A DNA stretch of 64,000 nt from G963704535 sp963704535 (GTDB taxonomy: Bacteria; Chloroflexota; Chloroflexia; Chloroflexales; Roseiflexaceae), in NCBI GenBank assembly GCA_963704535.1, contig OY969916.1, positions 9,858,001-9,922,000 of the forward strand, read 5' to 3'. The notes under the pieces are model-generated. The model was given only the letters and a program-made list of their open reading frames with translations. It was not told where the DNA came from and did not search any database. This document shows positions 25,961-33,919 of the stretch, piece by piece. The position numbers were made by a program, and so were the translations under genes. How positions within the stretch are numbered: the first letter of the stretch is position 1; each line of letters begins with the position of its first letter.

Positions 25961-26782
25961 TCAGCGGCGCGTGGCGACCACCTCAAGGTACTCGCTGGGC
26001 ACCGCCAGCGAATCGGCTCCGCCCTGGTTGAAGCGCTGCAAGACTTCCGTCAGATCGTGGGTTAGGCTAGCCTGGCCCACGCTGTCGAGCGCCGCGAAAG
26101 CCTTCAGTATCGGCCCGTAGTAGGTGCGGAAGACTTCCAGAAAATGCTGGGCCGAGCGATAGCGGAACACGAACAAGCGCCGGTTGATAGTCAGCTCCGA
26201 GATGCCGTCGCCGAAGAGCTCGCTCAGCCGCTGCTCGGTACCCCACAGCGCCGGCGGTTTGACGCCGGGCGGTGGCGGAACGTACTTGCCAATCGTGCGG
26301 AAGACATGGCCGATGAAGCCCTCCGGCGTCCAGTTCGCCAGGCCGATCTTTCCGCCGGGCCGGCAGACCCGCAGCAGTTCCTGGGCCGCCTGCTCCTGAT
26401 GTGGCGTGAACATTACGCCGAAGACCGAGAGCACCATGTCGAACGAGCGGTCGGCGAACGGCAAATCCTCGGCGTCGGCTTCCTGGAATGTCACGGGCAA
26501 GTGCTCGGCGGCGGCCCTGGCGCGCCCGCGATCCAGCAGCGTCGCGACATAATCGGTCGAGGTTACGTCGGCCCAGCGGCGCGCGGCGGCCAGCGTGGCG
26601 TTGCCGTTGCCGGCCGCGACATCGAGCACGCGCTGGCCGGGGCGCAGCTCGACTGCTTCGCACAGCAGCTCGCCGGTGATCGTGAGCGTCGTGCCGATCA
26701 CCGCGTAGTCGCCCGACGACCATGTAGCCTGTTGGCGGCTCTTCACCGCCATGAGATCAACTTGGGGTTGGGTGGTTATCAT
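25961..26782 (-). CDS. Class I SAM-dependent methyltransferase
   Basis: A 273-residue Rossmann-fold methyltransferase of the UbiE/Coq5-like type. The SAM motif I is VLDVAAGNGNATLAAARRWA, the acidic residue of motif II is in VTSTDYVATLL, motif III is FQEADAEDLPFADRSFDMVLS, and the post-motif strand is ELLRVCRPGGKIGLANW. The substrate is unknown. Its ATG overlaps the stop of the DsrE-like gene by four bases (ATGA), so the two are translationally coupled in the operon that starts with the AhpD-TusA fusion. Its ribosome site AAGGAGTGA lies at the end of the upstream gene. Confidence 0.88.
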   Translation of the reverse strand: MITTQPQVDLMAVKSRQQATWSSGDYAVIGTTLTITGELLCEAVELRPGQRVLDVAAGNGNATLAAARRWADVTSTDYVATLLDRGRARAAAEHLPVTFQEADAEDLPFADRSFDMVLSVFGVMFTPHQEQAAQELLRVCRPGGKIGLANWTPEGFIGHVFRTIGKYVPPPPGVKPPALWGTEQRLSELFGDGISELTINRRLFVFRYRSAQHFLEVFRTYYGPILKAFAALDSVGQASLTHDLTEVLQRFNQGGADSLAVPSEYLEVVATRR

Positions 26783-27270
26783 GGGTTCACTCCTTCTAAA
26801 ATCATGGATTGGGCTTCGCTTGCCGGAGTTCTGTGGTAGAAAGGGGTTCTTGAGGGGGACTGCCCCTCAAACTCCCCCTTTTCAGACAGCTTCTGCCTCG
26901 CGTGGGCGCTCAGAATCGCTAGCGACGCTGCTCCCGCTGCGAGCCGCTCGACCACATTCGCTGCCGTGACGATCCTGGCCCCCGCGATCAGGTCGGCTTC
27001 GGTGATGCCGCGTGGCTTGGTACATGCGCCGCAGGCCCAGATCTGGCCGCCGTTTGCAAGGAACGAGCTGATGATCTCCTTGAGCGGCTGAAACCCTTCT
27101 TTATGGATCTCGTCGGCGTAGCCCCTGGTGGCTAGCCATACCCCCTCGATTGTGAGCAGCACTACCGTATCCTGGTCGGCTGAAGCCGCTACGTTGCCGA
27201 CGATGAAGGCGAGCGTTGCGCGCTCGGGATCTTCTTTGCCGTGGGTCGCGTTGACAAGAATTGATGCCAT
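26779..27270 (-). CDS. DsrE/TusD-like sulfur-relay family protein with repeat-derived tail
   Basis: Starting at ATG 27270, the first 115 residues have the DsrE fold: MASILVNATHGKEDPERATL, TVVLLTIEGVWLATRGYADE, LKEIISSFLANGGQIWACGA and the cysteine pair ACGACTKPRG. DsrE and TusD proteins pass persulfide sulfur between partner proteins. After LAILSAHAR the frame runs on through a dispersed DNA element as LSEKGEFEGQSPSRTPFYH and ends on the methyltransferase start. The natural protein probably ended near residue 118, with the last 45 residues added by the element. It follows the AhpD-TusA gene by 20 bp. Confidence 0.8.
   Translation of the reverse strand: MASILVNATHGKEDPERATLAFIVGNVAASADQDTVVLLTIEGVWLATRGYADEIHKEGFQPLKEIISSFLANGGQIWACGACTKPRGITEADLIAGARIVTAANVVERLAAGAASLAILSAHARQKLSEKGEFEGQSPSRTPFYHRTPASEAQSMILEGVNP
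26826..26895. repeat. Dispersed palindromic element inside the DsrE-like gene
   Basis: GGTAGAAAGGGGTTCTTGAG, a CCCCTCAAACTCCCCC core and the terminal TTTTCAGACAGCTTCTG match the element family at 59568. It lies in frame in the 3' part of the DsrE-like gene. Confidence 0.75.
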
Positions 27271-27290
27271 GAGGATCTGCTCCTTCGTGA

Positions 27291-28199
27291 TTAGCTGTGC
27301 TTCTTTCTGAGAAAATAGCGCGTGTATTTCGGCATTTCGTCCACCACCGCCACGATCTCGTGGCCGGTGAGCCGGCACCAGGCGGCGATATCCTCGCGCG
27401 CGCTCGGGTCGTCCACGCGCACCTCCAGCACCTGGCCGCCCCCCAGCTCGCGCAGCCTGGCTTTGATCGCAGGTGTGAGCACGGCGCATGTTGTGCCAGG
27501 CGTATCCGCCGTTGCCAATAGCTCAAGCACGGCGGCTGCCGGGGGCACGTGCGGGTTGCTCTCCGAAGTATTCCGACCCGATTCCGTCGCTTCAGGAAGT
27601 TGTTCCACCGACTCCCGACTAATCGCACGACCAACGGTAAGCTGGCGTTGTAAGTGTTCTTCGAGTTGTAGGTATGCGGCATCCGGTTCCGCACCCAGCG
27701 CGTCTAACAGCTTGCTAAAGAAGCAGCGCGCAGTAGTGGCGGCAGCAATGTCGAAAATTTCCGCATCGGTCAAGCCGTGGTCGCGTAGGCGTTGAATGTC
27801 TGCTGCGGTGATCGCCGTCGCGTCGCGCACAATTTGCTCGGCAAACGCCATGATCGCACGATCAAGGGGCGTAAGTTCTTCCACAGTGAAATCTTGTGCA
27901 ATCGCCGCGAGGTGGTCAGGTGCGTAGAACCGTTCGCGGATAATTTTCCCATGCGCGAGCATGCAATACGAGCTACGCAACGTTCGTGCAGCCGCGAGTG
28001 TGACGAGTTCATAACGGCGTAGATCGAGGTTGTTGCTGATATTCGCAATCAGATTCTCCCATGCGGTCATAACATGGGGCCGGTGGCTAAAGAGCTTGGC
28101 ATAATTCGGCACGTACCCCCGGCGCGCTTGACTCTGCTCATACATCCGCCGCACCTCACCGACCGCGTGATGGACAGGGATCGTATCAATAAATGTCAT
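27291..28199 (-). CDS. AhpD/CMD-like domain fused to a TusA-like sulfurtransferase domain
   Basis: A 302-residue two-domain protein. Residues 1-185 resemble the AhpD/carboxymuconolactone decarboxylase family of peroxidase-related proteins (YVPNYAKLFSHRPHVMTAWE, then LVTLAAARTLRSSYCMLAHG). The usual CxxC redox pair is reduced to SSYC before the conserved histidine, so classical AhpD chemistry is doubtful. After a flexible linker, residues 225-302 look like a TusA-type domain: TTCAVLTPAIKARLRELGGG with the cysteine at the sulfur-carrier position, then VLEVRVDDPSAREDI and WCRLTGHEIVAVV. Followed by a DsrE-like gene and a methyltransferase gene, it suggests a sulfur-transfer module. The start ATG 28199 follows AAGGATTCCC. 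Confidence 0.78.
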   Translation of the reverse strand: MTFIDTIPVHHAVGEVRRMYEQSQARRGYVPNYAKLFSHRPHVMTAWENLIANISNNLDLRRYELVTLAAARTLRSSYCMLAHGKIIRERFYAPDHLAAIAQDFTVEELTPLDRAIMAFAEQIVRDATAITAADIQRLRDHGLTDAEIFDIAAATTARCFFSKLLDALGAEPDAAYLQLEEHLQRQLTVGRAISRESVEQLPEATESGRNTSESNPHVPPAAAVLELLATADTPGTTCAVLTPAIKARLRELGGGQVLEVRVDDPSAREDIAAWCRLTGHEIVAVVDEMPKYTRYFLRKKHS

Positions 28200-28246
28200 G
28201 GGAATCCTTCTTGTTGGCTAAGCGCCTTAAACAACCCAATACCCAT

Positions 28247-28286
28247 AAGTATAGAAGTGGGGTCTCAAGAAAGCCTAAAAAGATAG
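28247..28286. repeat. 40-bp direct repeat (right copy)
   Basis: GTATAGAAGTGG then TCTCAAGAAAGCCTAAAAAG matches 25917-25958 with few differences, in the same orientation. The two copies bracket the three-gene operon 25961-28199. The rest of 28200-28533 holds a GGAGGGGCC/GGCCCCTCC hairpin (28460-28485) and no gene. Confidence 0.7.
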
Positions 28287-28533
28287 ACATTGAACCTCCT
28301 TGGCTTGTGGTCGGCCACAAGAATGATCACGAAACGTGACCCTAGTACACCATGCGCGGGACTACGTGTGGGGGGAGTTGGTGCTACAATAGGTACCCCA
28401 GGAAATACCCCTGACCCGCGCGCACCGTTGCCGCTGATGGCTTGTGAAAAGCGGGGTGGTTTGGAGGGGCCGAAGGCCCCTCCAAGAAAAACTTTTTATA
28501 ACCATTCACCTGAATTTGGTATAAGAGGGATTG

Positions 28534-29627
28534 ATGGACGAGCATGCGTCGTTCGGCGCCTGGATCCAACGCCGCCGCAAGGCGCTCGACCTGACTCAGG
28601 CCGAGCTGGCCGGGCGGGTCGGTTGCGCGCTGGGGACCATTCGCAAGATCGAAACCGATGAGCGCCGCCCCTCCAAGCAGGTCGCCGCACGTCTGGCCGA
28701 CCAGTTGCGGCTGGCGCCCGAGGAGCTGGCCCTGTTCCTCAAAGCCGCGCGGGCCAGAGTACCAACGCTGCGGCTCCCGCACGGGCGAAGGCACTCTATG
28801 GAGCCGGCCGTTTTCAGAGCGATGGAGGGCGGGCGAACGCGCTGATCGAGCAAGCTCTCGCTCTGTGGCGGGAGCTAGGAGACAAACCCGGCATGGCCGA
28901 CGCGCTCCTCAATCTGGGACGTGTGGCACGCTTGCAGGGTGATTATGAACGCTCAGGAAAGCTTGTGCGGGAGAGTCTGGCCTTGTTCCGGGGGCAGCAG
29001 ATCATGTGGGGCGTCGTCTGGTCACTGATCAGCCTTGGAGATGTGGCGCTCGACCAGGGAGATTTTGCCCAGGCATTGGAACCAATTCAGGAAGCTCTGG
29101 CGCTGACCGAGAGCCTGGGAGACAGCTACGGCAATATGTGGGCGCGCTGCCTCCAAGGACGGTTGGCACACCTGCGGGGCGACCTTGAACTGGCGGCAAT
29201 GCTGCTTGAGGAAAGCCTGGCGTGGTTGCGGAACTGGGGCAGTCCAAGTATCTTCGAGGTGCTCAACGATCTCGGGCGGGTAGCGCTCGATCAGGAAGAT
29301 CCTGATCGAGCGGCAGCGCTTTTCGGGGAGAGTCTGAAGTTAAGCTGGGAACCTGAGAATGAACTCGGTATCGCCCTTAGCCTGGTTGGCCTGGCTGGGG
29401 TGGCCGGAGCATTGGGACAGCCGGCGCGGGCGGCCCGGCTGCTTGGAGCAGCCGAGGCCATACGCGCGTCTAGCGGTCGATCGCTCACACCTGTTGAACG
29501 TGACGTCTTTGACCGCTATGTGGCCGCCATCCGTGCCCAACTCGATGACGCGACCTTCGTGGTGATGTGGGCGGAAGGGCAAAAGATGACGCTGGAGCAG
29601 GCGAAAGCCGAGGCCCTGAGTGGTTGA
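28534..29627 (+). pseudogene. Collapsed XRE-ATPase-TPR regulator (internal deletion)
   Basis: The left part (from ATG 28534) is a Cro/C1-type helix-turn-helix: FGAWIQRRRKALDLTQAELA then GCALGTIRKIETDERRPSKQ. After about residue 75 the frame becomes nonsense and stops at 28845. In another phase, from about 28785, the sequence resumes as a TPR region (AKALYGAGRFQSDGGRANAL, then MADALLNLGRVARLQGDYER) with five or more repeats to 29627. Full-length relatives carry an NB-ARC-type ATPase of several hundred residues between these parts, and it is missing here. The gene is therefore a deletion relic, though the TPR part alone (ATG 28893) could still be translated. It lies upstream of, and convergent with, ABC pair 2. 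Confidence 0.78.
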
Positions 29628-29659
29628 GATACACCACCGCATCGCGCTATTTATGGGCT

Positions 29660-31477
29660 TCATGGTGCTTCCTCCGCCCACAGCCGCCGCATCTCCTCCG
29701 ACGATTGGAGCAGCTCTTGGAGCGTCCCCTGCGCTTCAACGTGCCCATCCTTGAGCACGATGATCCGGTCCGCGCGCGTGAGCGCGGCGCGGCGGTGCGA
29801 AACCGCAAGGATGGTAATTTGGAGATTGGAGATTGGAGATTGCGCCTGCTCCTCAATCTCCAATCTCCAATCTCTACTCTCCAATCGTTCCCAGAGGGAG
29901 TGCTCCGTCTCGACATCCAGCGCGCTGGATAGGTCGTCAATCACCAGCAACTCGGCGCCACGCGCGAACATGCGCGCCGCCGCCGTGCGCTGCACCTGGC
30001 CACCCGAGAGCTTGACGCCGCCACTCCCCACCAGCGTCTCCAACCCCGCCTCTAGTGCCTGCACGTCGTGCTCAAGGACGGCACCCCGCACGGCGACGGC
30101 CAGGACCGCAGGGTCATCGGGTAGCCCTAGCAGGATATTCTGCTTGAGCGTCTCGTTGAACAGGCGCGGCACCTGCGCCGTGTACGCACAGCGCGGCGGC
30201 ACCAGGAACGAGGCGGCGTCGTCCACGACCTGGCCGTTCCACTTGATTTCGCCTGCCTGGCCGGGCAGCAAGCCCAGCAGGGTCCGTAGGAGCGTGGTCT
30301 TGCCCGCGCCGACGCGCCCCGTGACCACCGTCAGGGTGCCTCGCGGCAGGCGCAGGTCCACCGCAACAATGCCGCGCCCCCCCTGTGGGTAGCGATAGGT
30401 CAGCCCCCGCGCCTCCAGGAGGACCAATCGGTCGGTCGGGCTGCGGGGCGGCGGCGGCACGGCAGGCAGAGGCCCACGCAGATGCAGCGGGGTGGGCGCC
30501 ACCAGCTCCTCGGGCGCAGCATCACCCAGCAAGGCGTCCATGCGTGCGAAAGCGACCCCGGTCTGCCGGTAATGGGCCAGGTACTGCCCAAGCCCGGTGG
30601 TGAAATCGGCGATGAAGCCCAGGTAGGAGACAAACAGCACGAAGTCCCCCACCGTCAGGCTCCCGTCGCGCAGGCTGCCGGCAGCCAGCAGCATGATCAG
30701 TCCTGTGCCCATGCTCACCGTATTGGCCGTGATGGCGTCCACAACCTGCGTTACCACGCGATCGGCCAGGATGGCGCTACGACGGCGCTCGTTGAGCCGT
30801 CGAAAGTGGGCCACGATCCGTTCTTCGGCACCGGCGGCCTGCACCGTCTGCACCGCGGCCACAATGTCGCCGATGGCCCCGGTGACGTGGCTGGTTGCCT
30901 GACTACTGGCCGCACGGTAGCGGCCCAGCGCGGCACTCGCTCGCTGCGCGATTGCAGCCACGACGATCGTCGGCAGGATGACGACCAGGGCCATGGAGCC
31001 GTTGATATCCAGGAGTATCAGGAATGCCGCAATGGCGAAGAGGCCGTGGCTGATGATCTCGTCGGTCCAATCCATGTTGTCCTCGGCCTCGTACGCATCA
31101 TCGCGGAAGCGGCTGATGGTCTCCCCGATCGAAAAGGGCAGCGCACTCGCGCCCGGTTGGGCGAGGACCAGCCGTAGCAGGTTGCGGCGCACCAGCCCGC
31201 TCATCGTGAATCGGAAGGTGATCTCGACGAAACCGGCCACCAGCCACAGAGCCGCGCGCCCTACGGCGAGGAGGCCCAGCAGCCCGAGCAGCCCCGTAAT
31301 ACCTCCGGGCAGATGCGCCTTTCCAGTGAGCGTGTCGAAAAAGGCACGGGCGATCAGTCCCGGCAGAAGCGATAACACATTCATCACGCTCCACAACGCC
31401 GCGTGGAGCAGATAGAGCCAGGGCGCGTAGCGGGCCATGTTCAGCGTGTAGCGCCAGGTTGGGAGCGGCCTTCTCAT
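29660..31477 (-). CDS. ABC exporter half-transporter, subunit A of pair 2
   Basis: A 605-residue half-transporter, clearly paralogous to the subunit at 16768: six membrane helices, then an ATPase domain with Walker A GRVGAGKTT, signature LSGGQVQRTA, and H-loop LAVSHRRAAL. Walker B is LLVIDDLSSALD, again with aspartate replacing the catalytic glutamate, so this is the degenerate-site subunit of a heterodimer. Its ATG overlaps the stop of subunit B by four bases. Between SLWERLE and ITILAVSHRRA sits an in-frame insert of about 20 residues made of GGAGATT heptamers (29813-29886), at the same place where pair 1 carries a different repeat. The substrate is unknown. Confidence 0.9.
   Translation of the reverse strand: MRRPLPTWRYTLNMARYAPWLYLLHAALWSVMNVLSLLPGLIARAFFDTLTGKAHLPGGITGLLGLLGLLAVGRAALWLVAGFVEITFRFTMSGLVRRNLLRLVLAQPGASALPFSIGETISRFRDDAYEAEDNMDWTDEIISHGLFAIAAFLILLDINGSMALVVILPTIVVAAIAQRASAALGRYRAASSQATSHVTGAIGDIVAAVQTVQAAGAEERIVAHFRRLNERRRSAILADRVVTQVVDAITANTVSMGTGLIMLLAAGSLRDGSLTVGDFVLFVSYLGFIADFTTGLGQYLAHYRQTGVAFARMDALLGDAAPEELVAPTPLHLRGPLPAVPPPPRSPTDRLVLLEARGLTYRYPQGGRGIVAVDLRLPRGTLTVVTGRVGAGKTTLLRTLLGLLPGQAGEIKWNGQVVDDAASFLVPPRCAYTAQVPRLFNETLKQNILLGLPDDPAVLAVAVRGAVLEHDVQALEAGLETLVGSGGVKLSGGQVQRTAAARMFARGAELLVIDDLSSALDVETEHSLWERLESRDWRLEIEEQAQSPISNLQITILAVSHRRAALTRADRIIVLKDGHVEAQGTLQELLQSSEEMRRLWAEEAP
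29813..29886. repeat. Palindromic GGAGATT heptamers inside the ABC subunit A gene
   Basis: GGAGATT repeats three to four times, then the inverted AATCTCC runs for three to four units. The block is in frame between the D-loop helix and the H-loop strand. Confidence 0.85.
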
Positions 31478-33384
31478 GGGGCAACCTCCTCTGCGGCGAC
31501 GCGTAGCAACCCGGCAAAGTGCGAGGCGGGATCGGCCGCGAGTACACTCCGCGGCCCGTACTCGCGCACCTGCCCGTCGTCGAGGACCAGGATGTCATCG
31601 GCGTATGCGACGGTGGCCAGCCGGTGCGCCACGATGATGCCGGTACGACCGTCAAGCAGCCGGCCCAGCGCCGTATGCACCAGCCGCTCCGTGGGCAGGT
31701 CCAAGCGCGAGGATGCCTCGTCGAGGATCACCACGTCGGGATCGCGCAGGAAGATGCGCGCACAGGCCAGCATCTGTGCCTGCCCGGCCGAGAGCCCCAC
31801 GCCGCCTGAGCCCAGCAGGGTATCCAGCCCGAGCGGCAGCTCCCGCAGCCAATGAGCGAGGCCCAAGGTGTCCAGCACGGCCCGGATGCGCTCATCCGGC
31901 ACGCCATCGTCGAAGAGGGTCAGGTTGTCGCGCACGCTGGCGTTGAAAAGATGCACGTCCTGAGTAACCAGGCCGATGCGCGCGCGCACCGCCGCGAGGC
32001 GCACGCTTCGCAGGTCCACGCCGCCCAGGCGCACCGCTCCGGCCGACGGGTCGTAGAAGCGCGGGAGCAGCCGCGTCAGCGTCGTCTTGCCGCTGCCGGT
32101 GCGCCCCACCACACCCAGCACGCGGCCTGGCTCAACCCGGAACGAGATATTGTGTAGCACCATGTCGTCCTTTGTCAGTTGTCCGTTGTCCGTTGTCAGT
32201 TGTCCCTGGTTCTCGGCTGACCCTGCGGGTGCCCGTTCTCGGCTCTCGGCTCTCCAGCCATCTTGTTCTATGTTCTCTGTTCTTTGTTCTGCAATGGTCG
32301 GTGGTCGGTGATCGGTGGTCGGTGGTCGGTGGTCGTAGCCGAAGGAGACGCCGTCCAGCTCCACGGCCAGTGGGCCTGGCGGTAGTGTGTCGCCGGGGCC
32401 GTCTACGAGGTGTGGCAGCGTACCGAGGAGTGCCTCGATCCGGCCAATGCTGGCGTCGGCCTGTTGCAGGTCCTGCACCTCATTGCGGATCTGCTCGGTC
32501 GGCTGGCGCAGCATCTCGGTATAGCGAAAGATCAGATAGATGGTGCCGATGGTGAGCGTGCCGTCCCTGAACAGCATCGCACTCAGGGCAAAGGCGACAA
32601 TCGTGCCCAGCGCGAACAGCCCTTGGCTGGTGGCGACCAGGGCATAGCCCCGCATCTGTGCCTTGCGGGTCACGGCCAGCCACGACCGCATCACCTCGGC
32701 GCAGCGGCGTAGCACAAACGCGCCCGCCCTGCTGGAACGGACATCCTCCAGCCCGGACAGGTAGTCGCCCAGGAAGCCATAGAAATCGGCACTGGCCTGG
32801 CGTTCCGCCGCCCACACGGGGGTGGCGGCGGCGCGGATGCGCAGCATGGCGATCAAAGCGAGCACGACAAAGATGCCGAGCCCCAGGCCTACCCGCCAGT
32901 CCACGTACGCAAGCAGCCCGAGCACACCCACGACCAAGACGCCGTTCCCAAGAATAGAGACCGCAAACCGCGAGAAGAAGCGCGCCAGGGTCGCCACGTC
33001 TCCGTCGGCCCGCTCGATCAACTCGCCCGGTGTATGGGCCGTGTGAAACGTGGCTTCCAGCCGCAGCAGGTGGGCCAGGAGATCGGCGCGCAGTGCGTTT
33101 GTGGCTGTCCAGCTCACATGCTCGGCCACGTAGGTTTCGGCGACCGCCATGCCCTGCCCCACCAGGGCCAGACCTATGGTCAGCAGCGCCAGGAAGATCA
33201 GCTCGCCCAAGGCTCCCCCGGTCGTGGCCTGGTCAATGAAGCGGCTCGCTACCAGCGGCGTGACCACCTGCACAGCGATGGTGCCGCACAGGACGACCGC
33301 CAGCAGACCCATCCGCAGCCACTGTGGCCGCAGATAGCGGGCCAACAGCCGCCAGTAGCGGCTGAATGTGTGAAAAGAGCGCAT
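31474..33384 (-). CDS. ABC exporter half-transporter, subunit B of pair 2
   Basis: A 636-residue half-transporter starting at ATG 33384 behind AGGAGG; a TTG one codon upstream is less likely. The membrane domain begins RYWRLLARYLRPQWLRMGLL. The ATPase domain has Walker A GRTGSGKTT, signature LSAGQAQML, Walker B VVILDEASSRLD with the catalytic glutamate, and H-loop IIVAHRLATV. It therefore supplies the active site of the heterodimer with the gene at 29660. After the A-loop (SFGYDHRPP) comes a repeat-encoded insert of about 55 residues (32163-32335) before VLHNISFRVE. The reading frame is intact through the insert, unlike in pair 1. Confidence 0.9.
   Translation of the reverse strand: MRSFHTFSRYWRLLARYLRPQWLRMGLLAVVLCGTIAVQVVTPLVASRFIDQATTGGALGELIFLALLTIGLALVGQGMAVAETYVAEHVSWTATNALRADLLAHLLRLEATFHTAHTPGELIERADGDVATLARFFSRFAVSILGNGVLVVGVLGLLAYVDWRVGLGLGIFVVLALIAMLRIRAAATPVWAAERQASADFYGFLGDYLSGLEDVRSSRAGAFVLRRCAEVMRSWLAVTRKAQMRGYALVATSQGLFALGTIVAFALSAMLFRDGTLTIGTIYLIFRYTEMLRQPTEQIRNEVQDLQQADASIGRIEALLGTLPHLVDGPGDTLPPGPLAVELDGVSFGYDHRPPTTDHRPPTIAEQRTENIEQDGWRAESRERAPAGSAENQGQLTTDNGQLTKDDMVLHNISFRVEPGRVLGVVGRTGSGKTTLTRLLPRFYDPSAGAVRLGGVDLRSVRLAAVRARIGLVTQDVHLFNASVRDNLTLFDDGVPDERIRAVLDTLGLAHWLRELPLGLDTLLGSGGVGLSAGQAQMLACARIFLRDPDVVILDEASSRLDLPTERLVHTALGRLLDGRTGIIVAHRLATVAYADDILVLDDGQVREYGPRSVLAADPASHFAGLLRVAAEEVAP
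32163..32335. repeat. Mixed heptamer repeats inside the ABC subunit B gene
   Basis: Units of GTTGTCC/GTTGTCA, CGGCTCT, TGTTCTx and GGTCGGT follow one another, each family in tandem with a 7-bp period. The whole block is translated as a polar loop right after the A-loop tyrosine. Confidence 0.87.
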
Positions 33385-33439
33385 CAAACCTCCTCAATGC
33401 GTTTCGAAACAGCAGTCGTTTGGCGCATTGCAACGCAAA

Positions 33440-33465
33440 ACGGCCGCAGGGATGCCTGCGGCCGT
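33440..33465. repeat. Perfect hairpin
   Basis: ACGGCCGCAGG and its complement with a 4-base loop. It is the first of three GC-rich hairpins in the 33385-33919 gap, which has no convincing gene apart from a 19-codon ORF. Confidence 0.7.
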
Positions 33466-33506
33466 ATCAACGACGGCTACAGACATGTGTCCACAGCCGC
33501 CCAAAC

Positions 33507-33538
33507 AGCGGCCACGGAACCGATCGCCCGTGGCCGCT
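33507..33538. repeat. Perfect hairpin with GGCCACGG arms
   Basis: AGCGGCCACGG and CCGTGGCCGCT are 11-bp perfect arms around a 10-base loop. The arm shares GGCCACGG with the next hairpin and with the 16-bp array at 13285. Confidence 0.7.
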
Positions 33539-33576
33539 AAAAAGAATGGCCACGGGGCTGACACGCGCCCGTGGCC
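33537..33576 (-). terminator. Probable Rho-independent terminator after the liv operon
   Basis: Arms GGCCACGGG/CCCGTGGCC (33548-33556 and 33568-33576) are followed on the minus strand by ATTCTTTTTAG. It lies about 340 bp downstream of livF, in the right direction to end the catabolic operon before the ABC exporter genes. Confidence 0.55.
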
Positions 33577-33772
33577 GTTTCGATTGTCTTCATGCCCTGC
33601 GCGAGAACTAGCAGCGGATCAGCGAACAAATACCAATGGGAGTATACCCATCGGATCGCACATCCGCATTCATCCACCTCAACCACGGCGGTAGCTGAAC
33701 TACGCGCCACGAAGCAGTGGATTAGCTGGGGTTGTCGCCGCAAGCAGTGGGGTTGTCGAACATCACGTGCGC

Positions 33773-33832
33773 TTACAGCAGGCGCTCACCTGAGATAGTG
33801 AGAAGCCTCAAATTGTAAGCAAATGTTGCCAT
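33773..33832 (-). CDS. Possible 19-residue leader-type peptide
   Basis: ATG 33832 lies ten bases after AAGGAGG and encodes MATFAYNLRLLTISGERLL before TAA. It sits between livF and the exporter pair, on the operon strand. It may be a small peptide, the stub of a lost gene, or chance. I do not recognise it. Confidence 0.25.
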   Translation of the reverse strand: MATFAYNLRLLTISGERLL

Positions 33833-33919
33833 GATGTTGGGCCTCCTTGGTTCTGCGTTTATGCAGCCACGAGTGTACCACAGTCCAGCAGCGAGATCAA
33901 CTACGCCGAACGGCGGAAC

